This document shows positions 34,228 through 46,208 of a stretch of 64,000 nucleotides of DNA, in pieces. The position numbers were made by a program, and so were the translations under genes. Source of the stretch: Gentiana macrophylla (taxonomy: Eukaryota > Streptophyta > Magnoliopsida > Gentianales > Gentianaceae); assembly GCA_026214975.1 (NCBI GenBank), contig CM047805.1, forward strand, positions 189,667,620-189,731,619. The letters are read 5' to 3'. The notes under the pieces are model-generated. The model did not search any database, was not told the DNA's origin, and saw only the letters and a list, made by a program, of their open reading frames with translations. The first letter of the stretch is position 1, and the number at the start of each line of letters is the position of its first letter.

Positions 34228-35730
34228 TTGAAGTCGCCTGAATGGAGAAATGCAATGCAAGAAGAATATGATGCTTTGATGCGAAATAATACACGGGATC
34301 TTGTTCCCTACGATCCTACTCTTAACATCATCGGCACAAAATGGATTTTTCGCCTTAAACGTAATTCGGATGGCTCCATTGATCGTTATAAGGCCCGCTT
34401 TTGTTGCTAAGGGTTTTGCTCAACGTCCGGGAATCGATTATTATGATACCTTTAGTCCGGTTGTCAAACCCATCACTATTCGTGTTGTTCTTACTCCTTG
34501 CTCTCACGCAGGGGTGGTCCCTTCGGCAGTTGGATATTAATAATGCTTTCTTGCAGGGTAGTTTGAAAGAGGCGGTCTATTTAGCCCAACCGGCCGGGCT
34601 TGTTGATACTTCTCGCCCTAATCATGTTTGCAGTGCTTCACAAAGCTATCTATGGCCTTAAACAAGCCCCTAGGCTTGGTATGATGATTTGAAATTTTTT
34701 TTGACCTTTCACACACTCGACAGCGGATACGTCTCTTTTTGTTTATCATCGTGGTGACTTGATTATATATGTCCTTGTGTATGTTGATGATCTCATTGTC
34801 ACAGGCAATGATTCTGCTGCAGTTGAATCCTTTATACGTCGCCTTGGCTCTCGGTTTGCTCTCAAGGACTTGGGTCTCTTGTCATATTTTCTTGGCATTG
34901 AGGTTGCTCCCAACAAAGACGGCTTGGTTTTATCTCAATCACGGTATGTCACGGAGCTTCTCACTAAATTAAACATGCAGGATGCCAATTTACTACCACG
35001 CCGCCGCGCTTAATCGATATTTCTAATTTGAAGGCCACCGTTGGCACTCCTATGGACGACCCTTCTACGTATCGTATGGTTGTCGGTAGTCTACAGTATC
35101 TTATTTACACCCGTCCCCGACATAGCATTTGCGGTAAATAAACTGCCTCAATTTATGCATTCGCCACCGATGTTCATCGGTCCTTTGTCAAGTCGCCTCT
35201 TCGCTATCTCGCCGGTACGTCCCATTATGGTATTCAATTATTTCGTCATTCACCTCTCACGCTTCATGGTTTCTCCGACGCCGATCAAGCGGGATAAGGA
35301 CAACTATGCTTCCACCAAATAAGACATGTAATTTATCTTGGCCGAATGTCGCTGTTGCTGGAGCTCGAAGAAACAATCGACCGCTGCCCGCTCTACTATC
35401 GAGGTCGAATACCGAGCCGCTCTTTGATGCCACCGCCGAGCTAAATTGGTTAACCTTTCTTCTCCGTGACCTTCATGTTCGCCCCCAGGCACACCGGTGA
35501 TTTTTGTGATAATCTTGGCACGACTCAATTTCGCCATTAACCGGTGTTTCACTCGCGTATGAAACATGTTGCCATTGACTACCATTTTATCCGCGATCGT
35601 TCAACAAGTGGTCATTGCGTATTGCTCATGTCAATGCTCGTGATCAATCGGCCGATTGCCTCACCAAATCTTTATCTACGATCGATTTTCTTCATCAACG
35701 TGACAAGTTGAGCCTCCTCCTCGTCCTACT
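34228..35730 (+). pseudogene. reverse transcriptase and RNase H remnant of the compact copia element
   Basis: 34228-34410 reads [20 protein letters not shown] and later [20 protein letters not shown], the RT N-terminus. The catalytic YVDD is at 34780-34791, within an open frame to 35013 (DLGLLSYFLGIEV). RNase H pieces follow to about 35730 in several frames (for example ADQAG-like near 35283, and the [18 protein letters not shown] tail near 35637-35675). Confidence 0.75.
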
Positions 35731-35739
35731 TGAGGGTGG

Positions 35740-35897
35740 TATTAGAGTATATATTTAGTATTTCTTTATTGTATATTTAATTGTTTATCTTATACGTAGA
35801 ATAGCTCGGTTCGACTCACTTATTGTACTGGTATATATATACACTCTGTAAACTGTAATAGTTGAATAATATACACATAATTCTTTCCACTCTGTCA
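35740..35897 (+). repeat. 3' LTR of the compact copia element
   Basis: Same sequence as 31331-31488, preceded by the purine-rich TTGAGGGTGG tract. Confidence 0.9.
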
Positions 35898-35902
35898 TAA
35901 TA

Positions 35903-36247
35903 GACTTACATTATGATTAATTAATATTCTTATATCATAATTAATTATAGAATATAAGTTATGATACATGAAAAGTATTTAGACACCAACTTTTGCACAA
36001 AAAATTGGTACCGAAAATAATCCAAAGGTGGGTATTTATTCTTTTTTGTGTTTTTTGTTTTTTGTTTGGTAAATGTGTGGCTTAGATCGATTTTGTGTGC
36101 ATTTTTATATACAATTCTATGTGTATGTATCATCTTCTTATGATACACGTTTTGACGAAAATATTGCGATAATGGCATTTCTTAATGTAAAACTTGCTGG
36201 CCACATCATTATTGCCGCTGAAAGAAGTTGAATAAAAAGGGAAGGAC
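35903..36247. other. Intergenic gap, no feature seen
   Basis: AT-rich, with no ORF or repeat I can assign. Confidence 0.5.
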
Positions 36248-36430
36248 ATTGTTAATGACACCACACTCAATATATTCGGGCACAACACATGTGTAAAATT
36301 CAAATTTTCAGAGGTCGAAATATGTTATTTCAACTCCCAAAAAGTCGAAATGTGTTATTTCATCTTCTAAAAAGTCGAATTTTACACAGGTATGATGCCC
36401 GAGTATATTGAGTGTGGTGGCATTAACATT
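36248..36430. mobile_element. Short MITE with ~45-bp inverted termini
   Basis: The left arm (ATTGTTAATGACACCACACT, then CAATATATTCGGGC) and the right arm (GCCCGAGTATATTGAGTGTGG, then TGGCATTAACATT) are imperfect inverted copies. Between them AAAGTCGAAATGTGTTATTTC-type sequence is directly repeated two to three times. Family not recognised. Confidence 0.65.
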
Positions 36431-36502
36431 ACCCAAAAGGGAAACTAGAAAGAGTATGCTTAAAAGAAGTCCTCTGTAGTTTGTTTGGTAAAGTGTATTA
36501 TA

Positions 36503-37053
36503 CATCTGTTTCAAAATATAAATCATCCTATATTTTTTATTTTGTTCTATAATATAAGTTATTCTATATTACTAATTCAATATTTATTATTATTTTTTCT
36601 ATCTTACCCCTAATTTATTATCAATTCAACTATTTTTCATTATTTAACAACTACTCCCTCCGTTTCTTATTATCTGTAACATTTGAGAAAAACACACAAA
36701 TTAAGAAAATGAGTAATTGTATTGATTTTCATTATAAAATACTAAATAAATCCTTAAAAATATAGTGGTGTATTGAATATGAAAAATTGATTGGTTGATT
36801 GAGCTTAGAAAGTTGAAAAGTAATATTGAAAAGCAGAAAGAGTATTAAAATATGTATTGGAAATATAACTACGACAGATAAAAATAAAATTTTAATTTTA
36901 GCAATTGCGACAGTTAAATAGGAACGAAATGAATATTGAATTAATGATAGTAAATAGGCATTTTAGACATTAACCATCAAATTTGTGACATTCAACCACT
37001 TTCTAAATATTAGTGAAAACACCTATGATGATTTATATTTCGGAACGGATGAG
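36503..37053. mobile_element. Degenerate Stowaway-like MITE hosting a second one
   Basis: CATCTGTTTCAAAATATAAA at the left pairs with TTTATATTTCGGAACGGATG at the right (37030-37051). An unrelated Stowaway (36654-36933) sits inside. Without the insertion the element is about 270 bp, a normal size. Confidence 0.55.
36654..36933. mobile_element. Stowaway MITE nested in the previous element
   Basis: Left end CTCCCTCCGTTTCTTATTAT with TA before it (36652-36653). The right end is decayed (GACAGTTAAATAGGAACGAA), followed by TA near 36934. Right boundary approximate. Confidence 0.6.
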
Positions 37054-37194
37054 ACCGGTACTCTGAAAAGCATTTGAATTCCAAATTTCAATTAATCCGG
37101 TGGTGATTTTGAAGCTAATTCATGGTGAATTAGTAGCAAATTCGAAACAAAATTGATTCAAATCATAGAATATTATTGCCATTGTCTCGAAATA

Positions 37195-37455
37195 CTATCT
37201 CCGTTTCACCATAACTGAGACAGTTGTCAAAATATTTTGTTCTATTTTATGTGAGGCAATATAATTTCTAATACAACATTTATTATATTTTTACTCTTAT
37301 TTATTACGGTAGGAGATATAAAAAAGAATGACACATTAATTATATTCAAGGACAATCTAGTCATTTCATTATAAAAATTAATAGGAGTACATTACTCACA
37401 TCTTTAATATGTGTGATTTTGACAACTCGCTTGGATAAATTGGACAAAGAAAGAT
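37195..37455. mobile_element. Possible degenerate Stowaway-like MITE
   Basis: Left CTATCTCCGTTTCACCATAA with preceding TA. A weak inverted partner TTTTGACAACTCGCTTGGAT lies near 37422, matching left-side TGTCAAAA. Low conservation; right end uncertain. Confidence 0.35.
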
Positions 37456-39101
37456 ATATTTTACAAACAAACTAATTTTTTGTTAAAATTGGAATGTGTC
37501 ACTGTCAAGGTTTCCGTGTTTGTCTGCCCAACATCATAAAAAAATGAAGTTATTGTTTGGTGAGGGAATTTGAGTTGATGCGACGAGTGAAATGATCAGA
37601 ACCACATAGTTTAAATACAGAATTAAAGTGTGTGGTGTACCACACGTGCTATCCACACGTAGATACACACCACACAAAAACCTTCCAATAAATAATGTCT
37701 CCAATCAACAATTATTTATGTGGCAAATTAAGTAACTAATGTAGTTGACAAATACACACGTATGAGGTGAGTTAAAACCTTAATTTTAAAAAAATGACCT
37801 AATGAATCTGGACTACAATTAATACAATGTTATTTTTAATTTTTTTTCTCACCATTTAATAATAAAAGTATGTGTAGCAAAAACTAATTAAATAATGTTT
37901 TAAAAGTGTAACTCTATTAAATTATGCGGAACTTTTTTTTGACAACTATTCATATTATCAGGTCATTGTCGAGGTTTCATTACTGGGTGAGGGAGGGAGG
38001 GAGGGACCACTCAAGTCAAGGGAAATTTTTAAGAAACAGTAGTGATACATCCACTACACTTTCAACCACAACATGTTACACAACACAATTTACAACCACA
38101 AAGGTATTCAATTTTCAGAATATTTTTTTTTTTTTTTTGGAAGCAATTTTCAGACTTTTGTTGTATTTAGTATTACGGAAAATTACGGTGTATTAATAAT
38201 GTCCGTTTATTTATTTTTATTTTTCTAAATGAAAAGTGTACGTACATAGGAAGGAAAAAAAAAAAAAAAACTCAAAACAAGTTTAAAATGCGGATTACAT
38301 ATTATGGAGTTGAGAAGTAATTGGCTGCCTTACATCATAGGCCGGTCTAATGTAGAAATATTTGCATGAGAACAATGATACTGATACAACTGTTGTGACA
38401 CAACGATTGATATAATGCGTATCTATACCATTAATCATGATAGATATAAAAATGATCAATGACTCTACATTAAGAATTGATCATGATAGATATGGTAATG
38501 ATTAATGACTACATTAGAAATCAACGGTGCAGATACACGTTGTGCAGACTTCGTTGTTACGACGCGGCCATGTGTCTGTTTCATTAATCTTTGCATAAAT
38601 ATACCCGAATGGGTTTAAGCATCACCAGAGACCGTTACGGAAACAGAACCAATTTAAACCAAATCATTGTTGTTGACATCATTTCACTTTGGTTTGGATA
38701 TAAATTATGACCTCCAAACCGTCCCAAAACAAACCAAGATGACTCGACTCTAGAGGATCCTGAATATTTGTTCAACGGGATTTATAATTTTTATTAAAAG
38801 TAATATATTTTTTCTAATGGTGTCTATAAAAGTTTTTTTTTTTTTCTTTCGAAGACGTCTATACAAGTTTTTATAGCTAAAACTTGTGTAATATATTATT
38901 TTAACAATATCCGTATAACCGTATGGATACACATAGATCTGACTCTGCCACCAATATTATGTGACAGGAATGCATGGAAATATGAATTTAGAAGAATGAT
39001 CTAGACATCAACGATATTTTTCACCGTAACACAAAATTCCAGATGCGGCTTGTACACTTCTATTTTTATTTTTATTTTTGGAAATCCAATCGATGGTTAT
39101 A
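37456..39101. other. Intergenic DNA without recognised genes
   Basis: Contains a GGGA run (37988-38005), poly-T at 38125-38139, poly-A at 38254-38271 and a weak inverted pair (TCTAATGTAG near 38345 and CTACATTAGA near 38508) that may mark an old MITE. A 17-bp match to a cloning-vector polylinker at 38744-38760 is listed separately. No ORF is supported. Confidence 0.5.
38744..38760. other. 17-bp string identical to the pUC/M13 SalI-XbaI-BamHI polylinker
   Basis: TCGACTCTAGAGGATCC. No other vector-like sequence is visible on either side, so chance or a tiny cloning/assembly artefact are both possible. Confidence 0.3.
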
Positions 39102-39360
39102 CTCCCTCCGTTTTTTTAACTGCCATTGTTTAAAATTTGTTTTGTTTTTATTTATCTGTCATTTTACAATTTCGATGCAGTATTAATTATTATTTTCAAC
39201 CTTTATCCTTCATTTTAATAATCCAAATTTTGGTATAATTTTTCATACACAAACAATAAAGAGTAATTTTGTTATTTCACATCATATTTCAGACATATTA
39301 ATCAATTTCTTAATCTGTGTGATTGTTTTCTCTCTGACGATTAGAAGAAAATGGAGGGAG
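39102..39360. mobile_element. Stowaway MITE
   Basis: Left CTCCCTCCGTTTTTTTAACT, right GATTAGAAGAAAATGGAGGGAG (last ~20 bp). TA flanks at 39100-39101 and 39361-39362. 259 bp. Confidence 0.85.
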
Positions 39361-39487
39361 TAGTTGATTTCCAGCACTTGAATCATGTATCGAACTGGTG
39401 CATTTATCATTTTCGATAAATTTATAGAGGGTGATAGAGGCACCACCTCAACTCTTGAAAATGTCACAAAAATTCATTTAGGACCAC

Positions 39488-39993
39488 TGACTATACATGG
39501 GCCCATTTGGGCCGGATTATTTATTCTTGGGCGGACCCATTTCACAATCGAGATAATAACAACGGGATTGAAAGCGAGGCCCCGCCAACCCCTCGAGCGT
39601 AATCTAGCAGAGCAGATTAATGTCTCTCGACGAACGGCCTCTGGACTAGCCGAAAGCGACGATCTCTCGCGAACGGTCGTGCAACGCCGTAAAACAGAGC
39701 TCATAAGACATAATCGCTTATAACGCGGTAGAGTCCCACGCCTCGATAGTGTCCAAGATAACCGGCGATAACTCCCCATTATGGTAGATGAGGTTATCAT
39801 CACAAATCTGAAGTATAAAAGGAAAAGCCTGAACTACGAGGGGACTTGATTCCGATTCTACGCTTGAATTGGATACGTGGCAGCATCTCTCTCAAAAGAG
39901 TTCACCCAAGTTCATACAAAATTCTATCTGCTTCTATATTATTTTCCTAACTTGAATCAATTAATTACCCGATTACAAATTTGAGCAACATCT
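39488..39993 (+). repeat. 5' LTR of the Tat-like element
   Basis: 506 bp. The TATA box is at 39814-39822. It carries small indels relative to the right copy, mostly in CG-rich words. Confidence 0.8.
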
Positions 39994-40219
39994 CCATCCG
40001 CCGCAAAGTTTCTTCAAATTCAAATTTTCAACCTCGATCGCTTGCAAGATGTTTGTTGATTTTTCATTTATTTTCTTCACCGTTGATCTCGAGTTTCAGC
40101 TTGTTCGTCTTGAATGAATGATAGATTTTCAAATTGGCAAATTCAAATTTTAATTGCTCAATCTCCAAACGAGAAGCATTCTCTCAAGACATCAATCGCG
40201 TGGTTGGCCTCCTCCAAAC

Positions 40220-40523
40220 TAGTCACTTTGGCATTTGTCTCTCTCTAATTGGCCACTTTCACAGGTGTAGAGCGTAAATTTCTTTGGCCATACCAGTAGC
40301 TTTCTTGTGTAAAGACTTACCCAGGTGGTAACACTGCAAAAAGGCAAAAAGTCAAGAAATAAAGAGCAAAGAAGAGAGTAAAGGACCCAACAATAAACCT
40401 ACTTACAGAGTTGGCAAAATCCTCAGCGGACATATCTTCAAAGTTAAAAGAAGAGTCACTTGCAGAACTGCCAGATGACGTTGGCCGGTGCCTTTTCTTG
40501 TTTCTTTGAGAAACAGATCTCAA
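40220..40523 (-). pseudogene. 3' part of the antisense ORF, with a probable 73-bp intron and a coiled-coil tail
   Basis: On the minus strand the frame reads RSVSQRNKKRHRPTSSGSSA, a basic then Ser-rich linker, followed by FNFEDMSAEDFANS. It then meets a consensus donor (TCT|GTAAGTAGG at 40406) and, 73 bp later, an acceptor (TTTTTGCAG|TGT at 40334). Joining them gives YHLGKSLHKKATGMAKEIYA, which looks coding, before a frame break near 40260. Farther on SLEEANHAIDVLREC (about 40195-40240) suggests a coiled coil. The upstream part of the ORF lies across the solo LTR at 47058-48408. Splicing is predicted from the sequence only. Confidence 0.5.
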
Positions 40524-41358
40524 AGGTGTTAGGTGTAGTGCCCGAAAGACAATTATCTAATTGTTTTGGGACAGAGTTAATAATTCATCTTATTATATGC
40601 ATGTATGCTTATAATTAAGCCACTACTGAAAACTCTAAGTACCTCGTTTATGTAATCACATAACTCATTGTATGGCTATACACAAGAGGATTGAGTTAGT
40701 GAGATGTACTTAAAATTAACTTAGTCCGTAGCGTTTATTAATCTGAGTGCGGGTCTCAAGATTAATTTGCTAATAATGCGCCTAACACTTTAGGTGTGAC
40801 ATTCTTATCCGGACTGCTCGGTAATAGGGTACCTCTTCGGGCCATTTATATATGATGATAATCATATATAAATTTGACCCGATTTGATTTGAGTTCTCGA
40901 TATAATTCCGTGATCAAGAAGTCTTATCGAATCATAAGATGATCATATATGGATTAATCTCAATCTCGAGGTGATCTCGCATAACCGCTAGACTATGGTA
41001 GAATTTGATGCGTTAGTAAGGATCACTTCAGCAGATGTGGTCCAACACTTCGTTGGCTCTATTCGGGATGAGTGAGTAGTCCGTGCTATCACAGATATGG
41101 AATCCATTCCTTCCTCGGGAAGTAGGCATGACAGCCTCTTTATTCGTTAATCCTAGAAACTGATCGATGGCGCCAGTTCATATTATATTAGTTATGAACT
41201 AATTGATCACTAGGGGTTGATGGTAAATAAGGATAAGATGTTTCGAGAAGGGTTTACGGAGATATCCCGAATCGAAACGAACAGTCTATGGAGGATTTAT
41301 CCGTATGTAATGATTATATAAGTGGACGCTTATCAACTCATAGTTGAGTATAAGTTAT

Positions 41359-41500
41359 TGTGGAAATATATCAACTCAAGTGGCCGCCCTAGCTAGCTAG
41401 TATCTCTCCAAATTGTATCTATTTATACTCCTTCATTATCAATGAATAAAAGATAAGTTGAAGTTTACTCTTGTGTTAACACATTCTCAAACTCTCTTCA
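41359..41500 (+). repeat. 5' LTR with internal deletion, nested copia element
   Basis: Joins AATATATCA directly to ACTCAAGTGGCCGCC. In the 3' LTR the two sides are separated by about 233 bp, with ACTCAA at both edges, so a deletion between short direct repeats is likely. Confidence 0.85.
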
Positions 41501-41589
41501 TGGTATCAGAGCCAGGTTCCTTTTCATGGTAGCAGAGCCTTACTGAGTTCTAAAATCCATTTGCAAAAACTCAGTTCCTTTTGTAAAAA

Positions 41590-43100
41590 ATGTCAACATT
41601 ATCCGAAGTTTCATCTTCTTCAAGAGACTCACAATTTGCCTCGTGACAGATCGATAATCGAACACTCTTCTTTACAAATCATAAACTTGATGGTAACAAT
41701 TACTTGCTATGGTCAAGGTCTATGAAAATGTATATCTCCTCGCCAGGGCAAGATGGGATATCTGTCTGGTTCCAAACTCCCCTCACTTTGAATCGACCCC
41801 AAGTTTGAAGCATGGGACACAGAAAATAACCAAGTCATGACCATCCTCACGAGGTCTATGACAAAAGAGATCGATGAGAACTTCATGATGTATGACATCG
41901 CTAAGGAAATCAGGGACAATGCCGAGACCTTTACTCAAAAAGGACAATACATCTCAAGTCTATGAACTCAAGCTCAGATTCAAAATTGCGCATAAGGGGA
42001 TATGTCTCAGAACTCAATACTTTAATCAACTATCTAAGGCATGGCAACACCTAGATATGTTGGAAACTCACCCTGGAATGATGTTAAAGATGCTTTGCAC
42101 TCTTCAAAGACATTATTGAGAAAAAGAGAGTATTTAAATTCCTTACTGGACTGAATCCTACTCTTGATGATGTCAGAGGTAGAATTCTTGCTACTAAACC
42201 TCTTCCAAATCTCAAATCCATGTTTGCCGAGGTCAAACATGAGGAAAGCAGGAGGAAAGTGATGCTACTGAACTTCCCTCACGACAACCTCTACCAAGGT
42301 ACTACCTGCTAAAGGTTAATGAGACTTACAGAAAGCCTCTTGAGAAAGCCGGAAAAGTCGCTTTCGTGATCACCGCAAACGCACAAATCACACCAAGGAC
42401 AATTGTTGGAAGCTACATGGCAAACCTAACCCTCTAAAACCTCAAAACCAACCAGGAAAGTCAAGGCAAACTTGTCGCTGAAGAGAGAATGACATGAAGT
42501 CAATGCTCGGTTCTTGTCGCATTTAAAGCCTTTATTGCTTAGCATCGTGAAGGTAGCTCCCCTCGAAATGGCCACTCATGCTAAAACAGTATATTTTACT
42601 CACCTCTTAGTAATGAGACTTGGATTGTTGATTCTGGGCGTCTTCCCATATGACTGTAATAAAACCTTATTACCCAATATATGCCATGCAACCAAATTCA
42701 CTGCACTAAGACTGCGATGGTTCTGCTTATGCAAAAGGTGTTGGGAAGGTTAAACTTACTAATCGAGATATATCTACTGAGAATGTCCTGCTTTGTTCCA
42801 AAGTTAGATCAGAACCTTATATCTCACAAGAAAACTCACTAAAGATCCGAATTGGACCGTTGTTTTTAATAAGAATCAAGCACACATTCCAGATCCTTCT
42901 TCTCGTGAAGTGATTGGTCAAGCTAAACCTCGCTCAGATTGTTTGTGATCAACCTGCGCCGAAGACAGTAAGATCAAGACAGAATCGCCTCAATGACTGC
43001 ACTCAAAAACTTGACAATATCATGTTATGGCATTATAGACTAGGACATCCAAGTTTTGGTTATTTAAAGTCTTTAATTCCTTAATTGTTTAAAGGGTGTA
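41590..43100 (+). pseudogene. gag and protease remnant of the nested copia element
   Basis: Starts at ATG 41590 (MSTLSEVSSSSRDSQFAS), interrupted early. Later gag-like pieces are at 41700-42340 (YLLWSRSMKMYIS-type motif near 41703). The pre-integrase block LWHYRLGHPSFGYLKSL lies near 43028-43075. Frames shift repeatedly. Confidence 0.65.
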
Positions 43101-45790
43101 ATCTTAATGATCTTCAATGTGATATTTGTCAATTTGCTAAACTCACCAAATCTGTGTATGCTAAGTTACCTCACTTGCCCTCTTCCCCTTTCACCCTAAT
43201 TCACAGTGATGTATGGGGACCCTCAAGAGTGAAAAGTATAACAGAAAAAGGTGGTTTGTAACCTTCATTGATGATCATACCAAAACACTTGGTCGTTTTA
43301 ATGAAAGACAAATCAAGTTGGACCTATCTTCCAAGAATTTTATCACATGGTCTCCACCCAATTTGATACTAAAATCAAGATCTTAAAGACCGATAATGCT
43401 CGAATACTATGAGTCTAACCTCGTGAACTTCTTGACTAACAGAGGAATTGTTCATATCGGTAGTTGTGTGGAAACACCTCAACAGAATGGGGTTGCCGAA
43501 AGAAAGAACAGATCTCTGAAATGGCCAGATCAATCATGTTCACTACACATGTTCCTAAATACATGTGGGGTGAAGCTATATTGATCGCAACATATTTAAT
43601 CAATGCAGACTTCCCAAGCAGAGTGTTAGGTTTCAAAACTCCTCTCCAAACCCTCGCCGACCACACACTCCTCGCTCTCATCTTATTACCCAATTGCCTC
43701 CAAAGATCTTTGGTTGTACTTGTGTTTGTTTATATCCATGCTCAACACAAAAGTAAACTTGATCCTAAAGCTCATAAGTGCATTTTCCTTGGATATGCAC
43801 AGACGAGAATGGTTACAAGTGTTACTCTCCTAACGAAAAGAAATTTTACAATTCTATGGATGTGAAATTCTTTGAAAGGACTCCATATTACAAAGAAACC
43901 CATCGAGCCGATCATCGATGGAAATCGATTGAGATTGAACTAAGTCCGCTCCTCAAAGAAACCATTTACCCTCAACAGAGTCCTAACCCACAAGCAGACT
44001 CATAACCTTCAAAGATCCTGCGGATACTCACATTATCGACCCTCGCCAGCTTCATCGACCCAGTCTGCCGACCCAGAGCCTGGCCGAAACCGAACCTCAA
44101 GACTCATCGAACTGCAGTCCTTTGGACCTCGGCTTATTGACTCTCAAAGATCTGTGAAGTGGATGATGAACTCTATTGCTCTAAGGAAAGGGGAAAAGAT
44201 CATACACCGATCATTCTATTCATTCTTATTTATCTTATGATCGCTTGTCTCCTGCCTTTGCCATGTTTACACAGACTGGACTCTCACTCTATCCTAGAAA
44301 TATTGGGAGGCCCTTCAAAATAATAAGTGGAAGGTCATTGCTTTAAAAACAGAGATGATCGCCTCCCGGATAATCATACTTGGGATCTCACAACTCTTCC
44401 AAAAGGCAAGAAGACAACACCAAATGGTTATTCACTATCAAATACACTGATGGTGGCATTGACAAGTACAAAGCCGATTGGTAGCGTGGGATTCACTCAA
44501 ACTTATGGCATTGACTATAAAGAAACTTTTGCACCAAAGGGCAAAGCTCAACACCGCTGTCAGGTACTAATTTCTCTAAATTTGTCCAACTTGATCGCCT
44601 CTTCATCAATTGGACATCAAAATGCTTTTCTAAATGGGGACCTTACTTGAGAGGTGTATATGACTATACCTCCCGGTTTTATCAATCCTCATACTCAAGG
44701 CAAGGTGTGCAAACGAGGAAATCTCTATATGGCCTCAAGCAATCACCAAGGGCATGGTTTGGAAAATTAACAACCGTGGTCAAAGTCTGGGATATCACCA
44801 ATGCAATTCGGATCACACTATGTTCATCAAGACAACCAACCGTAAGAGGTCTATTCTTATTGTCTATGTGGATGATATCATCCTTACTTTGAGATGACCT
44901 CGCCGAGATCCAACACTTGAAAGAATTGGCTGCAAAGGTATTTCGAGTTAAAGACTTGGGTTTACTTAAGTATTTTCTTGGCATGGAAGTAGCTAGAAAT
45001 ATCAAAGGAATCTCGGTCTCCCAAAGGAAATATGTACTGGACTCTTGAAGGAAAGCGGCATGTTTGGGGTGAAAACTCATTGTATCCCCAGAGACCCCGA
45101 TCATACCTGCTACATGGTGACATTCTTTGTAAGAAAGGAACAATATCAAAGACTTGTAGGAAACTCATCTACCTATCCCATACAAGACCGGATATTGCAT
45201 AGGGTGTCGATCACAGTTAGCTTGATTCATGCATTGCCCTCTTGAGCAACATTGGGATGCAAAGTGAATAGAATATCATGCGGTATTTGAAGTCCACTCA
45301 CGGCCAAGGGTTACACTTCACCAAGTCTGGCGATAGATCCATCAAGGTCTATACTGATCTTGATTGGGCTTTGGATGCCACATAGATAGAAAGGTCTACC
45401 ACAAAGGCTATTGTTCCTATGTATGGGGCAATCTTGTTACTTGGAGGAGCAAGAAACAACCTATCGTGTCTAGAAGCGATCTTGAAGGCGAACTCTCAGG
45501 CACTTGTTTTAGGCATTTGTGAAGCTCTTTGGCTCAAAAGAGTACTTCATCGAACTTCAAAGAACCTATTCAAAGAACCTATCACACTCTGTTGTGATAA
45601 TAACTCAAAGACTATGCATGGCAGAGGATCCACCCATCATGACAAAACAAAACATGTGGACATTGACGACACTTTTTCGAAGGAGAAGATTGATGCCAAG
45701 ATTATTCAACTCCAGGTATGTTCCTCGGAAGATCAAAATGCGATATTCTTACCAAGGCTATTCCACCTCTTACGTTCGTGAGACTAAGTA
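43100..45790 (+). pseudogene. integrase, RT and RNase H remnants of the nested copia element
   Basis: HSDVWGPS near 43202-43225 marks the integrase core; the later core is near 43464-43640 (STEWGCRKKEQISEMARSIM). RT pieces are at 44327-45200, with the catalytic YVDD at 44865-44876 and VKDLGLLKYFLGMEVA-like sequence at 44948-44995. An RNase H-like tail (LVLGICEALWLKRVL, then LCCDNNS) is at 45505-45610. It is broken in every domain. Confidence 0.7.
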
Positions 45791-45833
45791 GCAAACTTGG
45801 TTGCATCAATATATACTGACCAGTTTGAGGGGG

Positions 45834-46208
45834 TGTGGAAATATATCACTCAAAGATCTCACGAGAGGCTCAAAGAGTGATCGGCGGGGCTATCGATCCT
45901 CATGATCACAAAGAGACTATGTGCGTGCATAACTTTATTTGTACACTTTATTTATTTGTAAAGACATATTAATTGTGATACATATAAACAATTAATATGT
46001 CAAACTCAGCTTTACTTTATGTCATGATATAGACATAGATTGTACTTTTACTTTTGCTTTTGTGCGCCTTCACATCTACATACTCAAGTAGCCGCCTAAG
46101 CTAGCTAGTCTCTCTCCAAATTGTATCTATTTATACTCCTTCATTATCAATGAATAAAAGATAAGTTGAAGTTTACTCTTATGTTAACACATTCTCAAAC
46201 TCTCTTCA
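45834..46208 (+). repeat. 3' LTR of the nested copia element
   Basis: Full 375-bp form with TG...CA ends. Confidence 0.9.

Larger units (their letters stand above)
31326..35902 (+). mobile_element. Compact Ty1-copia element with apparently identical 158-bp LTRs
   Basis: LTRs 31331-31488 and 35740-35897 read the same throughout. The target duplication is TAATA (31326-31330, 35898-35902). A primer site TGGTATCAGAGACC directly follows the first LTR (31489-31502). The domain order is gag, integrase, RT, RNase H. The short LTR and 4.6-kb size suggest the Ale/Retrofit lineage (inference). The LTR starts TATTAG instead of the canonical TG. Matching LTRs imply recent insertion, yet the polyprotein is cut by many small frameshifts. 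Confidence 0.9.

Noticed and set aside
33742..34241. Ser/Pro-rich frames over 100 codons
   Set aside because: They cover the low-complexity linker after the copia integrase in shifted frames; they are part of the broken polyprotein, not separate genes.
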